DNA of 64,000 nt from Mytilus californianus (GCF_021869535.1 NW_026262582.1:56122851-56186850); one strand, 5' to 3'; numbered from the stretch's first letter, positions 25,240 through 36,180 are shown. The notes: generated by a model not told the origin, from the letters alone. Program-made: numbers and translations.

Positions 25240-25680
25240 TGTGCTGTTAGACCACTGTCCCGGTTTAGGAGGAAGGTTGGGCGCCCGCAAATATGTTTAA
25301 CCCCGCCACACTTTATGTGTGCCAACCACAAGTCAGGAGCCATCATTGAGTGGTAGTCGTTTGTTGCTGATTGTCATATTTGTTACTCGCTCATTGTTTT
25401 GTACAATTTGTTCTCATGTTGTTCTGATGTACCGCTGTCCAAGGTTTAGGGGGAGGGTTAGGCGCCTGCTAACACGTTTAACAAGGCAACATTCTGTATG
25501 TGCCTGTCCAAAGTGAAGAGCCTGTAATTTTATTGGTTGTCGTTTGTTGCTGTATATCGTATTTGTTTTTGTTTATTGTTTTGTACAAAAATGAGGCCGT
25601 TTGTTTTCTCGTTTGAATTGTTTTTGTTGAAGGCCGTACAGTGACCTATAGTTGCTTACTTCTACGTCATTTGATAAAAG
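25240..25680 (+). repeat. Mussel dispersed repeat with internal ~185 bp duplication
   Basis: Two units share ACCACTGTCCCGGTTTAGG / ACCGCTGTCCAAGGTTTAGG and GTTGGGCGCC / GTTAGGCGCC. These lead to GTTGAAGGCCGTACAGTGAC and the phrase TACTTCTACGTCATTTG. It is the same family as at 35,855 and 42,510. The 65-codon frame inside is not a gene. Confidence 0.7.
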
Positions 25681-26042
25681 CCACTTTTATGCACCTAAAA
25701 TTGGAAAAACGGCAAACGTAAAGTCGTATTTATTCAACCCTTTCTAACTTGTGTAATTTTTATTTTATAAATGAATATATGTGATTATAATAGGTCTTGT
25801 TACAATGACGTCATAAACATGTCTAAATTGACATATTTGACCTAAAATGGCCATTTCACGCATAGTTTTTTTTAACAAAATAGATATTAACCTTTTCCAA
25901 AAAGATATTTTACACACATCAATATCTATGAAAATATATTTTGCAGCAAAATATCTTTTTAGATGAATTCCTTAGCTCATATCAAAAACACTGATGAATA
26001 CATTTCAAAATGAGGCTTTTACAGTTTTAACAGTTTAACCTG

Positions 26043-26502
26043 TTGTTTCTTCAACGCAAGAAGTTTGAAGCCTTAGTGCAATTATGCAAGACAAAATCCA
26101 TTCCCTCGAAGCCTATATCTGAGGAGTCACAAAATATGTCAAAATCTGAACAGACATTACTTTCGACTCAGTATAAACACGAGTCGAAAGTAATGTCAAA
26201 GCTGAAAGAAGCAGACGCTAATTTAGAAGGACCAGAATTGAGAGTTCGATTCCATACAAACAGCCAAATCCAAGATAGTAGAAAGTATGGAATTAGTGAA
26301 AGAAAGACAGAAACTTATAAACATAATGGCAGATTCTTCAGAACTCGGATGGAAGGTTGTAAGCGAATACGTGGCAAATCCTATCTCCGACGATTCGAAA
26401 GATGAGAAGAAAATAATAAGGGCACAAAACAGAGCAGAAAGAAAACAAAAAGCAGATAATTCCAAGAAACAAAATGCAAGAACAACACCTTACACGAAAT
26501 AG
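26043..26502 (+). pseudogene. Gag-like ORF remnant of a DIRS-type retrotransposon
   Basis: A charged, lysine/glutamate-rich protein is split over two frames. The first part (from 26,043) includes a FEALVQLCKTKSIPS stretch. The other frame (from ~26,270) reads SMELVKERQKLINIMADSSE, then a basic tail rich in RAQNRAERKQK-like sequence. ADSSELGW plus this tail matches my memory of the gag-like protein that precedes the RT in invertebrate DIRS-like elements. The RT fragment 300 bp downstream on the same strand supports that. The frameshift near 26,270 shows decay. Confidence 0.55.
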
Positions 26503-26784
26503 AAACTGATGGTCACATAATGTTTTATTGTAATGATAAGGTTGATAATAAGGTCAGTTTACAATCGCCGTTAAATGTTACGGTTGACCAGCCTACGGGT
26601 AATTTCTCACCTGTAGGTCAGTTAAAATCTAAATTTTTTGAATGGAAATCAATTCCCAGCAATACACATATTTGAGATGTTATTGCAAATGGATATAAGA
26701 TACCTTTTAAGACAGAGCCAAGATCAGAATAATCGATCTTCACTTGATAATCCAAAATTTATAAAAGATGAGATGAGAAGAGAT

Positions 26785-27562
26785 GCATTTCAGAAGTAAA
26801 TGAAAGGCCTTTTGTTGTACACCCTCTTGCAGTTGCTTACAATAAGAACAAACCAAGACTGGTTTTAGATTGTAGTCATTTGAACCCACATCTCTTTAAA
26901 TTTAGATTTAAAAACGAAGATACAAAAAACGCGCGAGAACTTTTTTAAAAGCGGTGATTTTCTATCGTGCTACAATTTTATATCCGCATATCATCATATT
27001 GAGATCGCAGAACTACATAGATCTTTTCTAGGTTTTGCATTTGATTTTGACGGTGTAATGCGATATTTTGTTTCTAATGTGTTGCCATTTGGCATTGCAA
27101 CAGCTGGGTTTATATTTACCAAAGTTCTAAGACAAGTTGTCAAACACATGAGAACAAAAGGTAAACGTGTAATCATGTTTTTAGATGACGGTCTCGATGG
27201 AGACAATGAATTTAAGAATAGTATGAATAGTAGTCTTGAAGTTAAAGTATACTCGAAAGATTAGGATTTTTTATAGCCAATGAAAAATGTCATTGGTTAC
27301 CTAGTCAGACTATGGATTGGTTGGGTTACACATGGGATACCAAAACAAAGAGAGTTTTAATTAAGGAAGCGAGAATTGAGAACGCCGAAAATAGTATATG
27401 TTAATTACGCAAAGAAATTACGAACGGTATATTTCTATTCAGGGCAAGATTTTTAGCTAGCATATTTGTCCAAATAATTCCCATGATGACTGTTATCGGT
27501 GACAAGGTGAGATTGCATACCAGATACTTGTATGAGTGAATCATGGGAAGAGCAAGTTGGGA
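26785..27562 (+). pseudogene. DIRS-type (tyrosine-recombinase retrotransposon) reverse transcriptase/RNase H fragment
   Basis: Successive pieces in shifting frames give PFVVHPLAVAYNKNKPRLVL and DCSHLNPHLF, then SCYNFISAYHHIEI, LPFGIATAGFIFTKVLRQ and the catalytic MFLDDG (aspartates at ~27,184-27,189), then FIANEKCHWLP and MDWLGYTWDT. The order, the FLDDG form of the active site and the IIPMMTVIGDKVRLHTRYLY stretch beyond it are typical of DIRS/Ngaro RTs. There are frameshifts near 26,940 and 27,250 and a stop at ~27,405. No tyrosine recombinase follows: the element stops at ~27,562, where a different RT begins. Inactive copy. Confidence 0.8.
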
Positions 27563-27890
27563 TGCTAACTGTGCACCACTTATTGCAGAACTGTTTCTAT
27601 ATTGTTATGACTAAAATCAGCAAAGACCCATCGAAACAACATCTGATACAAAAATTTAATAACACTTTTAGATACTTGGATGATATATTGGCTCTCAATA
27701 ATGACGACTTCAGTATGTACACTAAAGGAATTTATCCGGCTGAACTGACTTTGAATAAAAGTAATACTAACAATGAACACTGCCCTTTCCTGGATCTTGA
27801 TATCTATATCTTTAACGGGAAGCTTAATACCAAAATTTAGGATAAAAGAGATGATTTTTCATTTCCTATTGTTAATTATCCATTATCAAG
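27563..27890 (+). pseudogene. Penelope-like element reverse transcriptase fragment
   Basis: It starts at NCAPLIAELFLYCYD in one frame. It continues in another with FNNTFRYLDDILALNN (catalytic aspartates at ~27,679-27,684), ELTLNKSNTNNEHCPFLDLD and, after a TAG in place of an expected tyrosine at 27,838, DKRDDFSFPIVNYP. The RYLDD(I/V)L-x-NN core with HCPFLDLD downstream is a pattern I remember from Penelope-like RTs that are abundant in bivalves. Both ends are missing and there is one frameshift (~27,605). It is fused head to tail with the DIRS fragment. Confidence 0.75.
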
Positions 27891-27970
27891 TGTGATACGA
27901 TATTTATCCACTCGAGACATTTAAATATTTTAAATTTAACTATCGAGAGTGGATAAATATCGTATTGCAC
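27891..27970. repeat. Palindrome: TACGATATTTATCCACTC stem
   Basis: Arms of ~26 nt (TGTGATACGATATTTATCCA and its near complement at 27,945-27,969) flank a ~30 nt AT-rich loop. It directly follows the Penelope-like fragment. It resembles back-to-back element termini. Confidence 0.75.
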
Positions 27971-28075
27971 GAGATATGGTGGTGGAATCATTATCTCTAA
28001 CGATTTTTAGACGATATGCAGACAAATTTAATCCTTCGTTTCGAATGATCTGCAAAAAGATGTGTTCTTTATATT

Positions 28076-28155
28076 TGACGTCATATGGCATGGTCGCCTT
28101 TTTTTAATGACGTCAAAATATAAATTTCAGGGAAAAGCAAGAAAACTTGACGTCA
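28076..28155. promoter_or_regulatory. Three perfect TGACGTCA (CRE-type) palindromes
   Basis: TGACGTCA occurs at 28,076-28,083, 28,108-28,115 and 28,148-28,155. This is the consensus CREB/ATF site. No adjacent gene is recognisable, and the cluster may belong to a repeat. Confidence 0.4.
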
Positions 28156-28529
28156 TAATAGAATTTTGACCAATGAAGAACTGAGATCAAACGAACCAAA
28201 CGTTGATTGAATAAAAATAATCAACCGGCCAGGAAAAGGGTAAGAATTAGAGAAATATATATACACATATATGTAAATTATTAATAAATTACGTTGTCCA
28301 CTATGCTTGTTGGGCTACCGGCCATCCATGCCTTCATATAGAATAATAGATATGAGCGTATAGGGTATACTGGTTTTTAACGATAAGATGGTCTACACGT
28401 GATGACAATTGGCTCACAATGACCAATTGGCATTCAAATTAATTAAAAGTAAAAGTAGACACCTCTAAAGCTCCCGAATGAACCATTTATGATAAAAGAG
28501 TCGATTTGGGTCTATAAACTATGACCATG

Positions 28530-29399
28530 ACCTTCGTCAACATGGTGGCGTTTAACTTCCTATCGCGCAATCTCTTTAATATGTGTGATCTCGAGTAAGA
28601 ATGCGAGAAATGTTATATATATGATAATCCGTTCTTTGCAGACATACTTCTACGTCATTTGGTCTCTAATAGAAAGTTGTTTTATTGGCAATCATACCAC
28701 ATCTTATCGTGAACTGGCATATCATCACATATAGATCTATCAAAATCATTAAAGAGACCTTAATAATTGTATTGAAGCGGAAGGTGAGCAACTGGCGAGT
28801 CACGTGGCATTGCGACTGACAAGTAAAACAAATTTCCTTCTGGAGCTCAGCAGGTAGCAAATTGGCCATATTGATAAGTCATACAACAGTTTAATTCTTT
28901 CAATACAACTTTTAAATTGTTACATCTTTGCAATCTTTTGGCATAGTTTCTAAATCTATATTAAAAACACATTCGTTAATCCCACGCATTTAAACACCAA
29001 AGTCTATATGGGATCAATATCACATTAGCTTGTCTATGGCAACGAAACAACCAAGAACATAAAATCAAAAATATAGTTCTTTCTCATTGTGTATTTAATG
29101 GTCACTGTAAGTTATCACCAAAACGTCATGTATAACACTTACTTTTATGTCTCGATTAATTACTCTTGCATAGAAATAAACAGATTCCAGATCTGGAGAA
29201 AGGTAGTCAGGTGTTCCGGATCTGGAAACAGGGGAGTCAGGTTTTAGTTCTATTCAGATAAAACAGCAAATGCAGAAAACTATGTTAGTTGGAAAATCAT
29301 TGCAACCGATGATCATACTCTTCAAAGAAACAACGTTCAGACGTGAAGTATCACTTGTAAGTATCATCATTACTAACAATAAAATTGTCAATACTTATC
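28530..29399. repeat. Direct duplication D, copy 1 (first part; partner 39,480-40,369)
   Basis: It is collinear with 39,480-40,369. Shared phrases include AAGAATGCGAGAAATGTTAT, CCGTTCTTTGCAGACATACT, TATTGAAGCGGAAGGTGAGC and CAGACGTGAAGTATCACTTG. Both copies hold a doubled ~31 bp motif around TTCCAGATCTGGAGA / TTCCGGATCTGGAAA. The similarity stops sharply at 29,399/40,369 (after ACTTATC) and resumes at 33,010/40,612. No coding sequence seen. Confidence 0.85.
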
Positions 29400-30147
29400 C
29401 ACGGTAGGTATAGTGTCCGACTGAGATCGTGTTTTTTCGAGTGAATCGGTCCACTTTGTTCGAGTGTAGATCAGGTTTTTTCGAGTGATATCACATGCGA
29501 TCAGATCGATTTACTGCTATTTCGCGAATATAATAGTTTTATTCGTGACTGTTCATCTTATTCTGAATGCTATACACGTTTTGAGCACAAACGACGCACA
29601 ATTTCCTTGTAGTTCACTCACAATTCAGTGTTTTTTTATTGTCCGTGTTTTTTCGAGAGCAACAGCTTAAACGTCCGGGTTTTTCAACAAATGGTCCGGG
29701 TTTTTTTGAAGAAAATGTGAATAAGAAAGAAGACAATCTTGGGCTTAAACATTGACTTTTTCTAGTTTGTAACTGTAATTTAGCAAAGGACAATATTATT
29801 TATTCTTAATAAGTCACAAAAACATATAACTATGTTGATACAATTCAACCCTTTTCAATTTTATGATAACTGTCTGTTCTGAAAACATATTAACATAACC
29901 TTGCAGTATTACAATATATAAGAAATCACTGGGTCCTTTTTAAAACGGTCTTAAGAACCGAGGAGAGGGACTTGTAATCTTTTTAATTTCATTTTCATGC
30001 TACCTTTGTTTTTACCGTCAATAATATTTTATGATTGATATATATATATATTACAGTGACGAAAAAACATAAGAGCAAGAATACTAAGGAAAAGCAGTAA
30101 AAAAATCAATATCCCCCTCCCAAAAAAAAATAAATATAACAATAACC

Positions 30148-30470
30148 TTTGATGATGATGATGGATGGCTGCTAAACGTCCAGCGGCAAATTAATATGCA
30201 TATTCAAGACGAGAAGATGTTAATGTAATATGAATATAAACTCTTCTTTGTACTAGACCGACGCCCTGAGCCGGATTTTTAAGTTCACAGAGTAACAGTC
30301 CGAAGGAAGACATGTCAACTTACCAGACACATTATTCTGACTCCGAGCCGACCAGTCTTTGCTCTTACTCATTAATGCCGCGTGATAAGCGGAGAAGCAG
30401 CAAATACCAATTTTGGAGTCTTTGGTTTGACCCCACCGCACTCGAGGCGAACACGCTACCACGAGACCAC
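30148..30470 (-). mobile_element. tRNA-derived SINE, B box deleted
   Basis: Minus strand: the A-box region GTGGTCTCGTGGTAGCGTG is present, but the sequence jumps from GAGTGCGGTGGGG straight to TCAAACCAAAGACTC, omitting the GGGTTCGAACCCC B box found in the sister copy at 59,321. The body (GCGGCATTAATGAGTAAGAG, then GTCGGCTCGGAGTCAGAATA) and the (GAT)n tail are well kept. It probably cannot be transcribed from its own promoter. Confidence 0.8.
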
Positions 30471-30519
30471 AAAATTTGAATTGAATGGAATATCTAATAA
30501 AAAATGAAAACAACACTTT

Positions 30520-31205
30520 ATAAATTTCATGCGTCCTTAGTGCTTTTCTGGATTTACTTTCATCCAGTACGCTCAAAGCCGAATATTTGAAAGCCAAGGA
30601 TGTATAAGAACCGAAACATTTGAAGAGGTATATGACCAAAAGGACCAAAACAAATAGCCAAATCCATCTAAGGTCAACTTTGTCTGATGTAGTTTAATTT
30701 TTTAAATTTATAAATGGACAATTTTAAATGATTGATTGTTGGTATGTAAACGTTCAAGTGGCAAATATTTCATGCATGTTCAAGACGAGAACCAATTAAC
30801 AGTAAATCCAATATGTAGGTCCTGTAATAGAGAACGTTCGGGATAAAGGTCGGGAAATTTAGGCTACCACTGAAAATTAGGGTATTTTGGATATGGACAG
30901 AAATTTTGCCTTGCAGCAGGCCACCTACGGACCTCTCAAAGACCTGGCGCAAGGGTTCTTAACGTGCAGTGAACGTGGCACTATCTACACGCTCCATTCT
31001 GACCGGACATTGCTGCGTACTTGAACATCCCGCAAAAACGGACGCCCAACTTTGACAAAAGTTTTACTGCCGGTCGGAAGAGGGCCTAAGTGATCATATT
31101 TCTATTCCCCACTCTCCCTTGGAGGTAAAAAATTTGAGAAAGGTTGGTTATAAATCAGTCAGTACCGAAGTACTGACTACAGAACTGATGATAAACTCGG
31201 GGACT
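30520..31205. repeat. Mussel dispersed repeats (related to 2,826 and 36,945)
   Basis: 30,520-30,720 repeats the 2,826 family (CATGCGTCCTTAGTGCTTTT, TATTTGAAAGCCAAGGATGT). 30,740-31,100 resembles 36,945-37,270 (TATTTCATGCATGTTC, CTCAAAGACCTGGCGCAAGG). CAGTACCGAAGTACTGAC at ~31,160 closes the composite. Non-coding. Confidence 0.6.
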
Positions 31206-33009
31206 CATCCAATGTATTTAATAAACAAAGAAATAAATAATCTGTAAGCTTTATTACGATCCTTTTGAAATAATAAAAAAAAACGAAATGTGTATATAAT
31301 ATGCGTACACATCACAAATATAATTCTTTTAATTTCTAATGGAAATGAAGCTATGATGGTGCTTTATTTCTATGTGACCAAGTATAGCATACGCATGATC
31401 AGACTCCTCTTCACAGTAGGAACATTTGAAAATTGTTCTTGATTTCCATTTCTAGAACGATAAAACATATTACAAACAGTAAATGAAACATTCAGGATAA
31501 TTTCTATTAAAAACCACACATTTACCCGCTTTACACACTATGTGTACGTACATTTCAATCCAACATGTCTCAGCTCACATAATGATTGTTTATATTACGA
31601 AATGTTTACTGTTTGAAATCCATATCAGTACACTAACATGAAGATATTTGAATACAAATGAGCTATGCCTTTTTATGAAATGTTCGTGTTAAGTGTTAAA
31701 ACAGAATTACCAAACTGGTTTAATGCAGTATTTTTGTTTTGAAAATAAGTACTTTATTTGAACCTTTTCATTGTTTTTTTTTTAAAGTAAATGCACTTAC
31801 ATATTACTTTTTTTAGCCATAGAAATTTTGTTTTTTTCACTCGATAAAACAAGGAAGCACTCGAAAAAAACACGGACTGCTCTCGAAAAAACACGGACAC
31901 ATAAAAATGAATTTACTCTCCAAAAAGTCATTTTCAATGCAAAAACAAGACTTTGTGTAACGTGTCAGTGATCTCTAAGTATGTATAGATTCCATGTATG
32001 CATTTCCGTTGACATTTGCATTGGGGTGTGTATAAAAATGGCTTTAATCTATATTTTGGAATAAAGCATTGTAAGGCGAAATTAAACGCTTTTAAAACAA
32101 AATAACGTACTAGTTAATAGACGGCGTGCACAAAGCTGAGTCCACAAACGTAACGTCTTCAAATTACTTCAATCATTTACGACGTCGGCATTTTCCCCCA
32201 GAAAACAAACGCGTAACAAAAACACTGGACACTTAGTTTATCACATAGCTTTAAACATACACGTTCAACATATTTCTTTTTTTTTAACAACAAAGTGCAG
32301 CATATGCACATTCTGGAAATATAAATAAATATATGCTAAGAGCAGTGCAATGGAAATAATAAGCGACTATGTCGTGTACCCTATTAAGAAAATAGCGTTA
32401 AAACGTCATTTCTTTAAATTGTAACATAATAGCTGGACATTAAAAAAATTCAGATGTTCAGCCTGGACTATCGAATCATTTATATTTTGCAGATTTTTTT
32501 AAACCTCTTGTTATGCACATTTGGAATATCAAGCTATTTTGAAATAAAAAAATAGCAATTAAATATCTTTTCTTACCGATTCTTCCATTTTCGAATATTA
32601 ATCCATCCAAATTACTACTTCTTACACATAACGAACTACATTTCAAACTCATCCACCATGGCCGTTTTTGAATTTTTTTGCGGTGAATTTCGTATGACGT
32701 CATAGTCCGAATCCGAAAAATTCTATTATACGAAAATGCGGGAAAATATGTTGAATTTGTATAAATTTTAGGTCAAAAACTCTATTTTATGCTTATTTTA
32801 TGTTACAAGTTTCACATAATTTTGCCGTTTTCTCTATGTTCGTTTCATACTTTATAGATTTAATTTTGATAACTTTATAAGTAATGTGGATTTAATGGCT
32901 ACCATTCATCATTTTATCATAAAAAAGCTTCCTATTTAAAATATGTTTTAAACACGGTTGTATAAAACTACTCTTAAAAGCGCATTTTACAGTTGCCTTC
33001 AACTTTGTG

Positions 33010-33312
33010 CACAAACTAACTGCCTCTAATTGTATATTAGTTTCACAGTTTTGTCAAAAGCACAACAAGATGACTTTGAACGACTTCGAGGTAACAAAAC
33101 CATGAACACAACAAATTGGCAATACACAAGATTATGAAGAACTTATACAATATAAACAATACAAGTAAGTATTTTTACGGTAGAAGGATTATTGGTACAG
33201 TAACTATATAAATTACATTTATCCTCACAGATATTATACTGTTTATGGGGTAAAGTTAGTCGGAAGAATTTAGCAAATTTGGAGTAATCATCAGAAAAAG
33301 AATTTGTTGAAA
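33010..33312. repeat. Direct duplication D, copy 1 (second part; partner 40,612-40,930)
   Basis: Shared phrases are ACTGCCTCTAATTGTA, TTTGAACGACTTCGAGGTAA, GAAGGATTATTGGTACAGTA and TTTAGCAAATTTGGAGTAAT. Copy 2 has an extra AATGGCAATACACAA unit. Confidence 0.85.
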
Positions 33313-33482
33313 GTTTGTTTAAAACATGTCAGACAACAATTAAAAAAAACAATGAATTTTAGGCTCTTGACTTGGATCAGATTTTGTTTTTATATTTGCG
33401 CGCTCTCGTTTTACTGGTAACGCAGGTAAAATAGATAATTAATAATGCATTTGTCTAAAGTTATTAATTTTTAACATATTTA

Positions 33483-33668
33483 TTACGAGTTAGTTAAGTC
33501 TTTATAATGACTTAGCTAAGTCGTTATAACGAGTAAGCTAAGTCGTTATAACGAGTTAGCTAAGTTGTTATAAGTTACTAAGTCGTTCTAACGAGTTAGC
33601 TTAGTCGTTATAACGCGTTAGCTAAGTCGTTATAACGCGTTAGCTAAGTTGTTACAATGACTTAAAAA
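33483..33668. repeat. Palindromic ~22 bp tandem array
   Basis: About eight units of a GTTAGCTAAGTCGTTATAAC type. Each unit carries two self-complementary cores, TTAGCTAA and CGTTATAACG, so both the units and the array can fold back on themselves. Units vary by single bases (GAGTTA, GCGTTA, GAGTAA). It is not CRISPR: there are no spacers and this is eukaryotic DNA. Confidence 0.85.
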
Positions 33669-33789
33669 TAAAACTACACCCAGACACTAACCGGCTTCCG
33701 TAGAAATCCCGTTAGTTCTTAAGACATACATGTAACTTAATTGCGACGTACAGTGGCCTATAACCAAAAAATCTAACCCATATGTGTGT

Positions 33790-34115
33790 TTGTTTATTCC
33801 ACATTGGCTAGAGCTATAGTGGGTGGTTTAAGATCACACAAAACATGTTTATCTACGCATCATTTTTGTGCCTGTCCAAAGTCAAGAACCTCTAGCCTTT
33901 GTTAGTCTTGTGGGTTTTTTAGTTTTGGTTTATTTGTATGTTTCGGAGTTTAGTGTGGCATCCATTTCGCTGAACTAGTATACATTATTGTTTACGGACC
34001 AGCTGAAGCGGTTGTGAGTTTTTACCGCAGCGTTGGTGGCCTATTGCTGTTTTCTGCCATTTTGTCGGGTTGTTGTCTCTTTGACATATTCCCCGTTTCC
34101 ATTCTCTATTCTAAT
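33790..34115 (-). repeat. Mussel short interspersed repeat (partner of 16,236)
   Basis: GCCTGTCCAAAGTCAAGAAC through GTCGGGTTGTTGTCTCTTTG and CCCGTTTCCATTCTCTATTC. It is the inverted counterpart of 16,236-16,525 within the duplication arms. Confidence 0.7.
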
Positions 34116-34532
34116 TGCGAATATTGAAGACTGAATAGAATTCTATTTCCTAATTTTACTGAACATAAATTAAGTCATTTTGTGAAGTTGCGTCAATGCG
34201 CATCTTAAATAATATAAAGTGAACGATATATTTCCTTTCCATATCGACAGCACACGTTTATCCTGCCTTTGAAATCATTTACGGTGCGTTTCTTGAAATA
34301 TCCCCTATATTTCATGGCGATCCACAGAAAAGAATTACAAAGACAGGATAAAAACTGTAAATAGATAAATAAATAAATAAGTATATTCTACCTTATTTTC
34401 TCCATCTTTCACTCCTCCGAAAACAAAACTTTTCTTAACATATGTTGTAATAAAAACCAAACACAGTATAGGGTTGTGTATTTGGTACAAGATGGCATTA
34501 AGTATAACATATCTAACCTATGTACAAGCAGA

Positions 34533-35456
34533 TGTAACAGCCACTATGTTCCGTCAGTTACTTTGTTCCGGCGGAACTTTTCAACTAGTTATTTCGTTCC
34601 GATGGAACTTTCCAACTAGTTGTTTTATTCCGAGTGCAGTCGAAAAGTTCCGGAAAAAAGTAGCTAGTTGAAAAGTCCTGGAACAATGTAGCTAGTTGAA
34701 TAGTTCTGGCGGAACAGAACAACTAGTTACATAGTTCCGAATATACCATATTTCGTCCTTTATGTAGAAAGACGGGGAAGAATGAGTATCAGTATATATA
34801 AGAGCAAATCATTAATTTACAAGAATACCCAACGCACTGAAAGGGGTTTCTTTGGGGACAAATATGCAAAATTTAAGTTGTATTTCATAGCTCACATGAA
34901 ACGGAATAAGTTGCATTATCATGCAAATTTAGTATTCATAGTACCCTCAAGAGAGGGAAGAATACCCCCCTCCTCATGAGGATTCTTTGCATCAATTCTC
35001 CAAATGGAACCTTGTGACTGGTTGATAAGTTCCGTTGGAACTTTTGGACTAGTTTGTTAGTTCCGTTTTTGACTTATTTGCCAAAGAGGAACTTTGTGGC
35101 TAGTTGATAAGTTCCTTTTGACTTTTGTTATCAGTATCTTGGTTTCCCTTTGAAAGGTTCAAATATAATATGTTGCGCTTTTACTTTACATCAATTCTCC
35201 AAATGGAACTTTCTGCCTGGTTGATAAGTTCTGTTGGAACTTTTGGGCTAGTTTGTTAGTTCCGGTTTTGACTAATTTGGCAAAAAGGAACTTTCTAACT
35301 AGTTGATATGTTTCATTGGAACTTTTCAACTAGTCACTTTGTTCCGGTGGAACTTTTAAACCAGAGGAAGAACACAGTAACTAGTTAATAAGTTCCTCCG
35401 GAACTTTTCGGCTAGTTAGTTCTTTCCGCCCGGAACTTTCTAACGTCGGAACAAAA
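34533..35456. repeat. GTTCCGGCGGAAC / AACTAGTT palindrome-rich array
   Basis: Two clusters (34,533-34,740 and ~34,975-35,456) repeat a ~30 bp module that joins a GTTCCGGCGGAAC-like palindrome to AACTAGTT or CTAGTTG, in both orientations. About 260 bp of other sequence lies between them. It has no counterpart in the left duplication arm (~15,835), so it was inserted or grew after the duplication. The 65-codon frame at the left edge is a by-product. Confidence 0.8.
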
Positions 35457-35469
35457 GAGCATTTACACA

Positions 35470-35600
35470 GACACGCCTCCGGATGCGTGATTTTCTCGCT
35501 GTGTTAAAGACCCATTGGTGGCCTTGGGCTGTTTTCTGCTCTTTTGTCCGGTTGTTGTCTCTTTGACACATTCCCGTTTCCATTTTCAATTTTATGTTGC
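35470..35600. repeat. Partial mussel short interspersed repeat
   Basis: TTGGTGGCCTTGGGCTGTTT then GTTGTTGTCTCTTTGACACA. It is the 3' part of the family at 33,790. Confidence 0.7.
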
Positions 35601-35854
35601 ACAAGGTCATGCGTTTCTCAGACTGTTTATGAATTATTTACACTAAATTCGTTGGATGTGTATTGATTGATACTTTAGTATGGGAGAACATGATTTATTT
35701 ATTAGTTATAATTGGCTTTAAAGTAGCTTTCGGTAACTGCAATTACTCTTATTTCTGTGATTTGTGTCTATTGTTTTTATATTTCTAGTAGCTGTTTTAG
35801 TGGTTCGTAAAGATCGTTTGAGTTAAGCCAATTGCAACTGATTTTTACAGTTTG

Positions 35855-36180
35855 TTCTGCTGTTACACCACTGTCCCAGGGTAGGGAAGGGTTGTGCGCT
35901 CACAAACATGTTTAACCCTGCCACATTCTGTATGTGTCTGTCCCAAGCCAGGAGCCTGTCATATATGTTTTTTCGTAAACTATTTTGTTATGAGCCCGTT
36001 AGTTTTCTCGTGTGAATTGTTTCACATTTATCATGTCGGGGCCTTTTATAGCCGACTATACGAAATTTGTTTTCATTGTTGAAGGCCGTACGGTGGCCTA
36101 TAATTGCTTACTACCACTTCATTTTAACTCTGAAGGATAGTTGTCTCATTTGCAATCACCGCATTTCCTCATTTTAATAT
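35855..36180 (+). repeat. Mussel dispersed repeat (family of 25,240)
   Basis: ACCACTGTCCCAGGGTAGG through CCTTTTATAGCCGACTATAC and GTTGAAGGCCGTACGGTGGC. It mirrors 15,322-15,560. Confidence 0.75.

Larger units (their letters stand above)
29400..33012. other. Sequence present only in copy 1 of duplication D (insertion or replacement)
   Basis: Copy 2 has only ~240 bp of unrelated sequence here. Subterminal repeats face each other: GTGTTTTTTCGAGTG and CCGTGTTTTTTCGAGAG on the left (29,430-29,710), CACTCGAAAAAAACACGG on the right (31,855-31,905). A second pair, GTGCACAAAGCTGA (~32,126) and TCAACTTTGTGCAC (ending ~33,012), could mark a smaller element whose right end coincides with the breakpoint. 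Inside are a minus-strand SINE and a mussel repeat. No intact gene. Confidence 0.5.

Noticed and set aside
26043..27890. A single novel gene combining gag, DIRS RT and Penelope-like RT
   Set aside because: Several frameshifts and stops, and missing parts of both RTs, point to a fusion of two dead fragments. Kept only as a chimeric-junction finding.
32577..32703. Minus-strand ATG frame ending at a GTAAGA donor, overlapping a TGACGTCA site
   Set aside because: The peptide has no recognisable character, an alternative frame ATG stops quickly, and it lies inside the inserted segment of duplication D. Too weak to call an exon.
33483..35456. CRISPR-like appearance of regularly repeated palindromes
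   Set aside because: There are no unique spacers of constant length and no cas genes, and the DNA is animal-like. These are palindromic satellites.
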